Assembly: GCA_046330395.1 (NCBI GenBank)
Contig: JAXLSS010000017.1
Location: 1-64,000, forward strand
Reading direction: 5' to 3'
Length of the DNA stretch: 64,000 nt
Origin: Ga0077560 sp046330395
GTDB taxonomy: Bacteria; Actinomycetota; Thermoleophilia; Miltoncostaeales; Miltoncostaeaceae
Below, one piece after another: positions 9,042-17,477 of this stretch. Position 1 is the stretch's first letter. Every line of letters begins with the position of its first letter. The notes below the pieces were generated by a model that was given only the letters and a program-made list of their open reading frames with translations, was not told where the DNA came from and searched no databases. Position numbers and translations under genes: made by a program.

Positions 9042-10981
9042 ACCGACTCCCTCCGGCCCGTGCTCCGTGCCAGCTTGGGCACGTCGTCGGGGTCCGGTGC
9101 GCGATGCAGATGGTCCCAGATCTCCCGGGCCACCTTCGGGGGCAGACCGGGCACGGCCTCAAGTTCATCACGTGTGGCGTGCACGAACCGGTCCGGGGTG
9201 CCGAAGTGGCGCAGGATGGCCTTGCGGCGGGCCGGTCCCACCCCCGGCAGCTCGTCGAAGATGCTGCCCGTCATGCCGCGCCCGCGCGAGGCGCGGTGGT
9301 GACGCAGGGCGAAGCGGTGGGCCTCATCCCGGATCTGCTGCAGCAGCTTGAGGCCGGACGAGTTCTCCGGCAGCAGCACCGGGTCGCGGCGGCCCGGCAC
9401 GAACACCTCCTCGCGCTGCTTGGCCAGGCTCACCACGGGCACGTCGGTCACCCCCAGCGCATGCATGGCGTCGGTGGCCGCGCCCAGCTGACCCTTGCCG
9501 CCGTCGATGATCACCAGCCCCGGGCGGGCGCCGAACGACAGGTCACCCCCGTCGTCCTGGAGCATCCGGGTGAAGCGGCGGGTGATGGCCTCGCCCATCC
9601 GCGCGAAGTCGTTCTGGCCGCCGTCGAACCGCATGTTGAACGTGCGGTAGTGGGCCTTGCTGGGCGCTCCGCCCTCGAACACCACCATGGACGCCACCGA
9701 GTGGGTGTCCCCCAGGTTGGAGATGTCGTAGCACTCCATGCGGATGGGCGGCGCGGGCAGGCCCAGCCAGTCCTGCAGCTCGGTGAGCGCCTCACGCCGG
9801 CGCTGACGGGTGCGGTCGTGCCGGCGGCGGTCCTGGTCCAGCGCCAGCTCGGCGTTGCGCTGGGCCATCTCGGCCAGCCGGGCGCGGTCGCCGCGGCCGG
9901 GGCGCACCTCGGTGCGGGCCCCGCGGCGCTCGCTCAGCAGCGCCGCCAGGTCGGGCAGCGCGCCGATCTGCTTGGGCACCACCACCGCCGGCGGGATGGC
10001 CATGGCCACGGCGTAGTACTCGATGGCGAAGCCCTCCAGGGCGTCGGCGGGGAGCTCGTCGCCCACGCCCTCCAGGAAGAACGACTGGCGGTCGCTGAGC
10101 ACGCCGTCGCGCACCTGCATCACCTGCACGTTGGCCGCGTCGTCGGCCACCGCCACGCCCAGCACGTCCACGCTGCCCAGCCTGTCGCCGGAGGCCACCT
10201 GCCGCTCCATCAGGTGCCGCACCGCGGCCAGGCGGTTGCGGAACACGGCGGCCGACTCGTACTGCTGGGCATCGGCGGCCACGCGCATCTGGCCCTCCAG
10301 CTCGGTCTCGAGGCCCCGGTAGCGGCCGGAGAGGAAGCGCACGATCTGGTCGATCAGCGCCCCGTAGTCCTCGCGGGAGATGTTGTCGATGCAGGGCGCC
10401 AGGCAGCGCTTGATGTGGAAGTCCAGGCATGGGATGCCCGACGGCCGGCCGGGCTCGGCGCCCTCGCACGGCCGGCTGGGGAAGATGCGGCCGATCAGCG
10501 ACAGGGTCTCGCGCACCTTGGAGGCGCTGGAGAACGGGCCGAAGTACAGCCGGTCGCGGCGGTGCCGCTCGCGGGTGAAGTACACGCGGGGGTAGGTCTC
10601 GTCCATGCTGATCGCGATGTACGGGTAGCTCTTGTCGTCGCGCAGCTTCACGTTGAAGGGCGGCCGGTGGCGCTTCACCAGGTTGGCCTCGAGGATGAGT
10701 GCCTCGCCCTCCCCCGCCGTCACGATGGTCTCCAGCCGGTGGATGCGCGACACCATGTCGTCCACCTTGGGGTGCTGGCCGGCGCGGGCCGCCATGGGCA
10801 GCGAGGTGTCCAGCGTCTGGTCCGGCCGCAGGGGCGCCTGGAAGTAGCTCAGCACGCGTTTGCGCAGCGACTTGGCCTTGCCCACGTACAGCACGCGGTC
10901 GTCGGCGTCGCGGTAGATGTAGATGCCGGGGCGGTCGGGCAGCTGGGCCAGTTGCTCGCGCAGCAGGGAGGTCTCGGCCAT
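9032..10981 (-). CDS. uvrC: Excinuclease ABC subunit C
   Basis: UvrC makes the dual incisions of nucleotide excision repair with UvrA and UvrB. The 649-residue length is typical. In order: GIY-YIG nuclease domain (DRPGIYIYRDADDRVLYVGKAK, residues about 14-36), Cys cluster region CLDFHIKRCLAPC, UVR motif near 205-240, RNase H-like nuclease domain (MECYDISNLGDTHSVASMV, then VIIDGGKGQL with the catalytic Asp), and a C-terminal helix-hairpin-helix pair (LPGVGPARRKAILRHFG, VPGLPPKVAREIWDHL). The start is ATG at 10981; a longer frame to 11116 runs into the neighbouring gene and lacks homology. It heads the uvrC-rapZ-yvcK chain. Confidence 0.96.
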   Translation of the reverse strand: MAETSLLREQLAQLPDRPGIYIYRDADDRVLYVGKAKSLRKRVLSYFQAPLRPDQTLDTSLPMAARAGQHPKVDDMVSRIHRLETIVTAGEGEALILEANLVKRHRPPFNVKLRDDKSYPYIAISMDETYPRVYFTRERHRRDRLYFGPFSSASKVRETLSLIGRIFPSRPCEGAEPGRPSGIPCLDFHIKRCLAPCIDNISREDYGALIDQIVRFLSGRYRGLETELEGQMRVAADAQQYESAAVFRNRLAAVRHLMERQVASGDRLGSVDVLGVAVADDAANVQVMQVRDGVLSDRQSFFLEGVGDELPADALEGFAIEYYAVAMAIPPAVVVPKQIGALPDLAALLSERRGARTEVRPGRGDRARLAEMAQRNAELALDQDRRRHDRTRQRRREALTELQDWLGLPAPPIRMECYDISNLGDTHSVASMVVFEGGAPSKAHYRTFNMRFDGGQNDFARMGEAITRRFTRMLQDDGGDLSFGARPGLVIIDGGKGQLGAATDAMHALGVTDVPVVSLAKQREEVFVPGRRDPVLLPENSSGLKLLQQIRDEAHRFALRHHRASRGRGMTGSIFDELPGVGPARRKAILRHFGTPDRFVHATRDELEAVPGLPPKVAREIWDHLHRAPDPDDVPKLARSTGRRESVWS

Positions 10982-11009
10982 CACCCCAGGGTAGCCCAAC
11001 CCCACCGGA

Positions 11010-12440
11010 TCAGTCCGGCCGCCCCCGGACCAGCGAGATGGCGGCTCCCACCAGGGCCACGACCGCCCCCACGGCCATCGCGGTGTGGTACCCGTCCAGG
11101 TACGCGATGGCGTCACCCGCCCTGGCCCGGCCGCCGAGGATCACCCGCCCGCCCCGCGCCCCGAGCCCCGATGCGGCGATGGCACCGAGGGCGGCAACCG
11201 ACAGGCTCTGGCCGAGGCTGCGCATGGTGGCCAGCACCGCGGCCGCCACCCCGAAGATCTGGGGCGGCACCGAACCCATCGCGGCCGAGGTGTTGGGCGA
11301 GCTGAACCCCGCCATGCCGATCCCCACCAGCGCGAGCGACACCAGCAGGTGCGGGGTGGGCAGGTCCCGCGGGATGGTGGCCAGCCCGCTCAGGCCCACC
11401 GCGATCAGCACCATGCCGCCGGTGGCCAGCAGGCGGGAGCCGATGCGGTCGGACAGGTGGCCGGCCACCGGTGACAGCGCCACCATGAACGCCGGCTGCA
11501 CGATCAGCAGCAGCCCGGCGCGCAGGGCGCTGTGGCCGCCCACCACCTCCAGCAGCACGGCCGTCAGCGCGATGCCGCCGAACATGGCGGTGTAGTTCAG
11601 CAGCGCCGCCGCGCTGGCCGCCGTGAACAGCCGGTTGCCCCGGAACACGCGGGGGTCCAGCAGCGGCTGCGCCGACCGGCGCTGGATCACCACGAACGCC
11701 GTCAGCGCCGCCGCCGCCAGGCCGATCAGCGCCAGCGTGCCCGGCGCGGTCCAGCCCCACAGGGGCCCGAAGGTCATGGGCACCAGCCCGGCCGCCAGGC
11801 CCACGCCCAGGGTGATGGTGCCGGGGATGTCGACCTGGGGACGGCCGTGCATGGGCCGGGGTTCGTGCAGGCGGCGCGACACCAGCAGTGCCGCCAGCGC
11901 CACGGGGATGTTCACCAGGAACACCCACCGCCACCCGAGGGCGCTCACCAGGAACCCCCCGATCAGCGGGCCCACCGCCAGGCCGAGGTAGATGGCGGTG
12001 ACGTTGAGGCCGATGGCGCGGCCGCGCTCGCCGATGGGGAAGGCGGCGCTCACCAGTGCCGTGGCCGTGGAGGCCAGCAGCGCCGCGCCCACGCCCTGCA
12101 CGCCGCGCAGGATCAGCAGCACGGCCGGGTCGGGTGACACCACGATGCAGAGGGACATCGCGGCGAACAGGCCCACGCCCACGCGCCACAGCCGCAGCCG
12201 CCCCCACTGGTCGGCCACGCGACCCATGGGCACGAGCGCCAGCGTGTAGGTGAGCAGGTAGGCGGCCGACACCCACAGCCCCTCGCTGAAGCTGAGGTGC
12301 AGCGACCGGCCCATGGCCGGCAGGGCCACGGCCACGCCGGTGATGTCCACCGGGCCCATGAACGAGCCAACGCACGCCACGGCCAGCAGCAGCCAGCGAT
12401 GACGCGTGAGGTCGCCCCCGTCCCCCGTGCCGGTGCTCAC
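11010..12440 (-). CDS. MFS exporter, DHA2 family (EmrB/QacA type), second of pair
   Basis: A 476-residue drug:proton antiporter of the 14-helix DHA2 group. Visible family motifs are motif A (GRVADQWGRLRLWRVG), motif B region LILRGVQGVGAALL, and motif C region AIYLGLAVGPLIGGFL with the antiporter glycines. The GTG start at 12440 overlaps the stop of the upstream exporter (GTGA), so the two are co-translated. The substrate cannot be told. Paired DHA2 genes behind a marR gene suggest export of toxic or antimicrobial compounds sensed by the regulator. Confidence 0.88.
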   Translation of the reverse strand: MSTGTGDGGDLTRHRWLLLAVACVGSFMGPVDITGVAVALPAMGRSLHLSFSEGLWVSAAYLLTYTLALVPMGRVADQWGRLRLWRVGVGLFAAMSLCIVVSPDPAVLLILRGVQGVGAALLASTATALVSAAFPIGERGRAIGLNVTAIYLGLAVGPLIGGFLVSALGWRWVFLVNIPVALAALLVSRRLHEPRPMHGRPQVDIPGTITLGVGLAAGLVPMTFGPLWGWTAPGTLALIGLAAAALTAFVVIQRRSAQPLLDPRVFRGNRLFTAASAAALLNYTAMFGGIALTAVLLEVVGGHSALRAGLLLIVQPAFMVALSPVAGHLSDRIGSRLLATGGMVLIAVGLSGLATIPRDLPTPHLLVSLALVGIGMAGFSSPNTSAAMGSVPPQIFGVAAAVLATMRSLGQSLSVAALGAIAASGLGARGGRVILGGRARAGDAIAYLDGYHTAMAVGAVVALVGAAISLVRGRPD

Positions 12441-13894
12441 TCCCCCGCCGCCGCCACCGCCGGTTCCGCGATGGGCAACACGCGCATCCGCGGCGCCCGC
12501 GGCACCATCGCGATGCCCAGCGCCGCCACCAGGGCCACGATCGCAGACCCCGCGAAGGACGTGGTGAACCCGCGCTCGGCGGGCAGGGACGTGCTGCCGA
12601 TGGTCATGGCGCTGAGGATGGCGGCGCCCACCTGGCCGCCCACCACCCCGCCGATGGTGCGCATCACGGTGTTCATCCCCATGGCAACGCCGGTCACCCG
12701 CGGTTCCACGGCGTCCACGATCAGCTTGGCCAGCATGGCGTAGGCCAGCCCGACACCGCCGCCCACCACGGCCATCGCCACGGTGATCTCCCATGCCTGG
12801 TCGTGGGCGAAGGTCAGCAGCGCCGCGCCCACGGCAAGCAGCACCAGGCCGCCGGCGCACACCACGCGGGCCCCCACGACGCGCTCGGCCACGCCGCCCA
12901 CGGGCCCCACCACCAACATCACCAGCGAGGAGGGCAGCAGGAACAGGCCCGCCTCGATCACCGAGGCGTGGAAGCCGTAGTGCACCTGGCCGGCGAGGGC
13001 CGGCGGCAGGCCGCTGGGCATCTGCACGAACGTGGGCACCAGCAGGAAGGTGCCGAACATGGCCACGCCCGTCAGGAACGCCCCCACGTTGGTCCACAGC
13101 ACCGCGCGGTCGCGCATCATCGCGATGTCCACCATGGGCGAGTCCACGCGCAGCTCGATCAGCACCCACACCACGGTCAGCACGGCGGCCAGCGCGAACA
13201 CGCCGAGGGTGGTGACGCTCAGCCAGCCCCAGCGCTCACCCTCGCTCAGCGCCACCAGCAGGGCCGCGAGGGCGCCGCTCAGCACCACGGCCCCGGGGAG
13301 GTCCAGCTTGGAGGGCGTGCGCACCGGCGACTCGGGGATCAGCCGGGCCACCAGCACCACCGACACCACCACGGGCATCGCACCGATCCAGAACAGCCAC
13401 GGCCAGGACAGGTGCTGCAGGATGACCCCGCTCAGCACCAGGCCCGCACCGCCGCCCACCCCGAACGTGGCCGACAGCAGCCCCAGCCCCACGCCCACGC
13501 GCTCGCGCGGCAGCTCGTCGCGGATGATCCCGAACGACAGGGGGAAGATGGCGCCGCCGGCGCCCTGCAGCCCGCGCGCGGCGATCAGCATGGCGATGGA
13601 TCCGGAGAGGGCGCACAGCACGGTGCCCACCCCGAACACGGCGATGCTCACCACCAGCATCCGCTTCTTGCCGTGCATGTCGCCCAGCTTGCCCAGCAGG
13701 GGCGTGCAGATGGCCGAGGTCAGCAGGAACCCGGTGAACACCCAGGTCACCCAGGTGTTGGTGGTGTGCAGGTCGCGTTGCAGTGACGGCAGGGCCGGCA
13801 CCACCAGCGTCTGCTGCAGCACGTACGACACGGCCACCACGGCCAGCAGGGCCAGGGTGACGTTGCCGCTGCGGCGCTCGGTCGTGGACATCAT
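12437..13894 (-). CDS. MFS exporter, DHA2 family, first of pair
   Basis: About 485 residues with 14 predicted helices. Motif A is GKLGDMHGKKRMLVVS, motif B region LIAARGLQGAGGAIF, and motif C region SATFGVGGGAGLVLSGVI. Two adjacent ATG codons (13894 and 13891) are both possible starts; no clear ribosome binding site is seen for either, and a 13-bp palindrome overlaps the first. It lies 47 bases downstream of the marR gene on the same strand and is coupled to a second DHA2 gene. The close pairing of two full-length paralogues, rather than one, is mildly unusual. Confidence 0.88.
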   Translation of the reverse strand: MMSTTERRSGNVTLALLAVVAVSYVLQQTLVVPALPSLQRDLHTTNTWVTWVFTGFLLTSAICTPLLGKLGDMHGKKRMLVVSIAVFGVGTVLCALSGSIAMLIAARGLQGAGGAIFPLSFGIIRDELPRERVGVGLGLLSATFGVGGGAGLVLSGVILQHLSWPWLFWIGAMPVVVSVVLVARLIPESPVRTPSKLDLPGAVVLSGALAALLVALSEGERWGWLSVTTLGVFALAAVLTVVWVLIELRVDSPMVDIAMMRDRAVLWTNVGAFLTGVAMFGTFLLVPTFVQMPSGLPPALAGQVHYGFHASVIEAGLFLLPSSLVMLVVGPVGGVAERVVGARVVCAGGLVLLAVGAALLTFAHDQAWEITVAMAVVGGGVGLAYAMLAKLIVDAVEPRVTGVAMGMNTVMRTIGGVVGGQVGAAILSAMTIGSTSLPAERGFTTSFAGSAIVALVAALGIAMVPRAPRMRVLPIAEPAVAAAGE

Positions 13895-13906
13895 TGCATT
13901 CTGCAA
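13894..13906. promoter_or_regulatory. Candidate MarR operator over the exporter start
   Basis: TTGCA-TTC-TGCAA is a perfect 5-bp inverted repeat with a 3-base centre, overlapping the first ATG of the exporter gene and lying just after the marR stop. MarR-family operators are often short TTGC/GCAA-type palindromes, so this is a plausible site for local control. No promoter boxes were identified. Confidence 0.35.
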
Positions 13907-13941
13907 AAATCGCGGGCGGGCGGCAACACCGGGGGGCGCCG

Positions 13942-14451
13942 TCAGGCTCCCGTGGCGGGCGGGGCGTCGCCACCACTCGCGGCGGCGGGATCGTGGGCCT
14001 CCTGATCGGCCTGCATGGCGCCGGCGAACACCCGGATGCCCGCCAGCAGCACGGCGCGTTCCTCCAGGCTGAGGGGCGCCACCAGCGCGCGCACGCGCCG
14101 GCGACGCGCGGCCCCGGACTCGTGCAGCACCCGCTGCCCCTCGGGCGTCAGCTGCACCAGGCGCCGGCGTCGATCGGCCACGCTGGGCGCCCGCTCCACC
14201 AGGCCCCCGCGCTCCAGGCCCTGCAGCATGCGCGTTGCCGTGCTGATGGCGACACCCGTGGCCTCGGCCACCTCGCCCACCGACAGCGCCCCGTCGTCGA
14301 TGCACATCAGGGTCAGCATCTGCTCGGGGCCGAGGCGTTCACCCGGCGTGGAGGCCCGGCGGCGGCGCTCGGCCCGCGCCAGCACCAGACGCACCAGTTC
14401 CGGGTACATGTCGCTGAGCGCCTCGACCGTCTCCTCGAGCTCGTCGGCCAT
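13942..14451 (-). CDS. MarR-family transcriptional regulator
   Basis: A 169-residue winged-helix regulator. The DNA-binding region reads LSVGEVAEATGVAISTATRMLQGLERGGLVER followed by the wing SVADRRRRLVQLTPEGQRVL, the classical MarR pattern. The start is ATG at 14451; a longer upstream frame passes through a palindromic intergenic element and is unlikely. It precedes two exporter genes on the same strand, an arrangement typical of MarR repressors that release efflux genes upon ligand binding. The C-terminal tail (AHDPAAASGGDAPPATGA) is a short Ala-rich extension. Confidence 0.9.
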   Translation of the reverse strand: MADELEETVEALSDMYPELVRLVLARAERRRRASTPGERLGPEQMLTLMCIDDGALSVGEVAEATGVAISTATRMLQGLERGGLVERAPSVADRRRRLVQLTPEGQRVLHESGAARRRRVRALVAPLSLEERAVLLAGIRVFAGAMQADQEAHDPAAASGGDAPPATGA

Positions 14452-14493
14452 GGCACCATCGTAGCCCCGGGGGGCCGGGAAGGACTTCGGCCC

Positions 14494-14513
14494 GACCGAA
14501 CGAATGTTCTGTC
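14494..14513. promoter_or_regulatory. LexA/SOS-box-like palindrome
   Basis: GACCGAAC-GAAT-GTTCTGTC is a 20-bp palindrome with one mismatch. Its core CGAAC-GAAT-GTTC fits the Gram-positive LexA site pattern CGAAC-N4-GTTCG except for the last base (T for G). It lies 55 bases upstream of the small gene at 14569 and 43 bases upstream of marR, which diverge from this intergenic region. DNA-damage control of either gene is possible but not shown. Confidence 0.4.
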
Positions 14514-14568
14514 CGAGGGCGTGGGTACAGTCGTCCCCCCCATCACCCACACCGGATTGGAGGCCACC

Positions 14569-14844
14569 GTGGTCACGCACATTCGCTTCGCGCAACCGTC
14601 CCTTCGCCGCCGCATCGAGCAGACCCTGGCGGCCTGTCCGCAGGGGCTGGGCTGGCGTGCCCTGTCACACGAACTCGCCATGCGCGCGGTGGCCGGGGGC
14701 GGTGCGGCCCCCATACGCGCCGAGGTGGTGCGGGAGCTGGGTCAGCTCATCGTGGAGGGCCGCGTCGACGAGCGCCAGGGCCGCTTCGTGATCCGGGCCC
14801 TGGCGGGCCCCAGCCATCATGAGGTGCGCGGGCAGGCCGCCTGA
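14569..14844 (+). CDS. Small basic protein of unknown function (91 aa)
   Basis: I do not recognise a family. GTG at 14569 is preceded by GGAGG at six bases, a good ribosome binding site that decides the start. The protein is soluble and basic at the N-terminus (THIRFAQPSLRRRIEQTL), with a pattern GLGWRALSHELAMRAV then IRAEVVRELGQLIVEGRVDERQGRFVI that looks like a small winged-helix fold: helix, helix, then a beta wing ending in a hydrophobic strand. It may be a DNA-binding protein. An SOS-box-like palindrome sits upstream. Confidence 0.6.
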   Translation: MVTHIRFAQPSLRRRIEQTLAACPQGLGWRALSHELAMRAVAGGGAAPIRAEVVRELGQLIVEGRVDERQGRFVIRALAGPSHHEVRGQAA

Positions 14845-14953
14845 TCGCACCCGGCCGTCACCCCGCCCCGGACGCCGCCCGATAGCGTCACGGGGCGCCG
14901 CCGGCCTCGGGCACGCAGCGGCCACCACGCATCCCCGGCGATTGGACGCTCCA

Positions 14954-15460
14954 GTGCACATTCACCTCCCGCGGCCACGCGCGATCGTGCCCGCCCTCGC
15001 CATCGCGGTACTGCTGAGCGTCGCCGGGGCCGGCACCGCGCATGCGGGCGCGACGACGGCGGGGCCACCGGCCCACTTCTCCACCACGCCGTCGGGAACG
15101 GCGGTGCCCGCGAAGGTGTTCGTGGGCGACATCACGCGGTTCTCGGCCATGCTGAGCGCCTTCGGTCACAACCTGCAGCGGGCCGCGGCAGGCCCCAGGG
15201 CAATGCGGGCACTGGCCCCGCACATGCGTCGTCAGCTGGCGGTGTTCGACGAGGTCACGGCGAAGATGGCCGCGTACACGGTGGATTCGACGGCGCTGGA
15301 GCGCAAGCGCGCGGCCATCGTGGAGGCCGCGCCGCCGGTGTCACGTCTGGGCCGGCAGCTGATCAGGGCGGCGCTGGCGGGCAAGGTCAAGCTGGTGAAG
15401 CGCACCGCGGCGGGACTGGAGATCGCCCTTCGGCGCCTGGAGGCGGCCGCCAAAGCCTGA
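14954..15460 (+). CDS. Exported helical protein of unknown function
   Basis: 168 residues from the GTG at 14954. The N-terminus VHIHLPRPRAIVPALAIAVLLSVAGAGTAHAG has a basic head, hydrophobic core and an AHA-type cleavage site, so Sec export is likely. The mature part is Ala/Lys/Arg-rich and appears all-helical (AMLSAFGHNLQRAAA, ALERKRAAIVEAAPPVSRLG), without cysteines or catalytic motifs. No homologue is recognised. The ribosome binding site is weak. It stands between a small putative DNA-binding protein and a convergent membrane protein gene. Confidence 0.6.
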   Translation: MHIHLPRPRAIVPALAIAVLLSVAGAGTAHAGATTAGPPAHFSTTPSGTAVPAKVFVGDITRFSAMLSAFGHNLQRAAAGPRAMRALAPHMRRQLAVFDEVTAKMAAYTVDSTALERKRAAIVEAAPPVSRLGRQLIRAALAGKVKLVKRTAAGLEIALRRLEAAAKA

Positions 15461-15469
15461 GCGCAGCGT

Positions 15470-15775
15470 TCAGCTGACCCCGGTACGGAACAGCCACCAC
15501 CAGATCGACACCAGCACCTCGGCCGTCACCAGCAGGACCGCCACGCAGAGCACCACGAACGCGGTGAACGACACGATCAGCTCACCGCGTCGACCCCCAC
15601 GGCCCAGCCAGGCGAGCGCAACGGCCGGCAGGCCCAACACCGACACGGTGACCGGGGCCAAGGGGGGCGCCCACCCCCACCAGCGGATGAGCATTGCCGA
15701 CAGGCACGCGATCCAGACGAGCAACGCCAGGTGCCAGACGCGGATGCGGGGCCAGTGCGCGGCTACAGCGGCCAT
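15470..15775 (-). CDS. Small membrane protein of unknown function (101 aa)
   Basis: Three hydrophobic stretches are seen: VWHLALLVWIACLSAMLI, PVTVSVLGLPAVALAWL and LIVSFTAFVVLCVAVLLVTAEVLV, separated by a Trp-rich loop (RWWGWAPP) and a basic loop (GRGGRRGE). The ATG at 15775 is the only reasonable start; no strong ribosome binding site is evident. The gene sits just after the pilin/hydrolase fusion on the same strand, with 32 bases between them, and may belong to that operon. Function unknown. Confidence 0.55.
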   Translation of the reverse strand: MAAVAAHWPRIRVWHLALLVWIACLSAMLIRWWGWAPPLAPVTVSVLGLPAVALAWLGRGGRRGELIVSFTAFVVLCVAVLLVTAEVLVSIWWWLFRTGVS

Positions 15776-15807
15776 GTATTCGATGGTAACGCCATCATCT
15801 GGTGCGG

Positions 15808-17097
15808 TCACGTCATCGGCAGCAGCCGCACCGCGGACCCACCCGCCGATCCCACCAGCGCTCCCCCACCGCCGGCCAGCGCCATGATGCGCTGCACGTA
15901 CGCCTGGGTCTCGGCGTACGGGGGGATGCCCCCGTACCGCTCCACCGCCCCCTCGCCCGCGTTGTAGGCCGCCAGCGCCAACGGGATCGAGCCGAACCGG
16001 CGTGCGAGGGCACCCAGCAGCCGGCCCGCGGCCGGGATGGCCTGGGCCGGGTCGAACGGATCGCGCAGCCCCTGCCCCGCCGCCGTGCCCGGCATGAACT
16101 GCGCGATGCCCTGTGCGCCCACCGGGCTCACCGCCCGGGGGTTGAACCCGGACTCGGCCTGCAGCAGGGCGGCGAGCACCACCGGCGGCACACCGTTCGC
16201 CAGCGCCGCGCGCACCACGATGTCCCGGTACGCCCCTGGGACCCACTCCGGCAGTGACGCCTGCGTGCCCGGCGTGACCGCACCGAGCGACTCGGCGATG
16301 ACGCCCACCGCCTCGGCGGCGTCGCCGCATCCGGGCAGGTAGCCGTAGTGCCACGGCTCCCACGAGTAGCGCTGCACGAACCCGAACCGGCCCGCGTTGG
16401 CGTGCAACCATGCCGCCGCTCCGGTGCCGTCGATGTCCAGTTCGGTGGCGTCCCGGTGGCGGCTGGTGCCGGGCCGCGCCACCCATTTCGGATCCGGGTG
16501 CCGGGCGAACAGCACCGCCTGCTCGGCGTCGGACCGGTACCCGCTGGCCACCACCAGGTCCACGCCCTGCGCGTTGGCGACGCGGTCCATGAGGTCGAAG
16601 GCCGCGGCGACCGCCGGGCAGGTGGGCTTGCCGTCCCGCAGCACCAGCGGGCCGTGGTAGCCGCCCCCGGCCGCCACGAGGTGCGGTCCCCCGTCGAGCG
16701 TGGCCATCACGGGGGCCAGCCCGGCACGGGCCGTGGCGGACGCGGTGGTGCCGAGCGGGCCCGGCACGGCCACCTCCACATCCACGGCCACGGGGGGTCC
16801 GGCGGCGGCACCCACCGTCCGCACGGCCACGACACGCCCACCCGCTGCGGCCACCGCCGGTGCGGCGGCGTCCCGCAGCATCACCAGGAGTCGCCGTCTG
16901 GGTGTGTCAGGCCGGGCGTACGACTCCAGGAGCGCCCGGCCGGCCGACACCGCCGCCAGATCGGCGCCGCGCTGCGCCCGTGCCGCGGTCGCCTGGGCGC
17001 CGCCGGCCAGCCCCACCGCGGCCACACCGAGGAGCAGCAGCGCCCCCACGGCCAGCACCGGCACCAGCGCCTGCCCCCGCTGCCGCCGCCCCCGCAT
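15808..17097 (-). CDS. TadG-like membrane segment fused to VanY-type carboxypeptidase and lytic transglycosylase
   Basis: A 429-residue protein with three parts. Residues 1-60 carry RRQRGQALVPVLAVGALLLL and ARAQRGADLAAVSAGRALL, the TadG/Rv3654c-like signature of Flp-pilus minor subunits. Residues about 170-265 form an M15B (VanY) peptidase: GYRSDAEQAVLFARH, TSRHRDATELDI (zinc His and Asp) and SWEPWHYGY (catalytic Glu, zinc His). Residues about 300-400 are an SLT domain: LLQAESGFNPRAVSPVGAQG with the catalytic Glu, and LALAAYNAGEGAVERYGG. The ATG start overlaps the previous TadE-like stop (ATGA). The anchor would place both hydrolases outside the membrane, able to cut the stem peptide and the glycan strand. 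The three-part join lies in one uninterrupted frame. Confidence 0.85.
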   Translation of the reverse strand: MRGRRQRGQALVPVLAVGALLLLGVAAVGLAGGAQATAARAQRGADLAAVSAGRALLESYARPDTPRRRLLVMLRDAAAPAVAAAGGRVVAVRTVGAAAGPPVAVDVEVAVPGPLGTTASATARAGLAPVMATLDGGPHLVAAGGGYHGPLVLRDGKPTCPAVAAAFDLMDRVANAQGVDLVVASGYRSDAEQAVLFARHPDPKWVARPGTSRHRDATELDIDGTGAAAWLHANAGRFGFVQRYSWEPWHYGYLPGCGDAAEAVGVIAESLGAVTPGTQASLPEWVPGAYRDIVVRAALANGVPPVVLAALLQAESGFNPRAVSPVGAQGIAQFMPGTAAGQGLRDPFDPAQAIPAAGRLLGALARRFGSIPLALAAYNAGEGAVERYGGIPPYAETQAYVQRIMALAGGGGALVGSAGGSAVRLLPMT

Positions 17098-17477
17098 CAC
17101 GGGACGCGCACCACGGCGCGTGCCGAGGCGTGCAGGCCCGACGCCAGCGGGCCGGGCACCGCCACGCGTGAGGTGACCGTGACCAGATGCGCGGTCCCGC
17201 CGGATTCCGACGCGTGCAGCCCCGCGGCGCGCACGGCCTCCTCGGCACGCACCGCAGCCCACCCCGCGGCCGCCACCTGCCAGGCCAGGAACGCCGCCAC
17301 CACCCGCACGGGCACCGCCGCCAGCAGCTCCACGGCCGCCTGCCCGTCGCGGCGGCGCAGGCGGCGCAGCCCGTCGCGCAACTCGCGCGGCGCCCGCCAC
17401 GCGGGGGTCCACTCCAGCACGTGCAGCGCCAGCAGGGCGCCGCGCAGGAATCGCCGCACCACGCCACCGGGTCTCAC
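17097..17477 (-). CDS. TadE-like pilus assembly protein
   Basis: 126 residues. The signature RRRDGQAAVELLAAVPVRVVAAFLAWQVAAAGWAAVRAEEA matches TadE-like minor pilins: a short basic head, the conserved Glu after the first hydrophobic residues, one membrane helix, then a periplasmic beta-rich tail (AHLVTVTSRVAVPG). An unusually long basic N-terminus of about 45 residues precedes the helix. GTG at 17477 overlaps the upstream TadE-like stop. It is the middle gene of a three-gene coupled set. Confidence 0.78.
   Translation of the reverse strand: MRPGGVVRRFLRGALLALHVLEWTPAWRAPRELRDGLRRLRRRDGQAAVELLAAVPVRVVAAFLAWQVAAAGWAAVRAEEAVRAAGLHASESGGTAHLVTVTSRVAVPGPLASGLHASARAVVRVP

Noticed and set aside
11010..14451. 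Antibiotic biosynthesis or resistance island
   Set aside because: Two exporters and a marR are common housekeeping efflux; no biosynthetic enzymes or mobile element borders are present.
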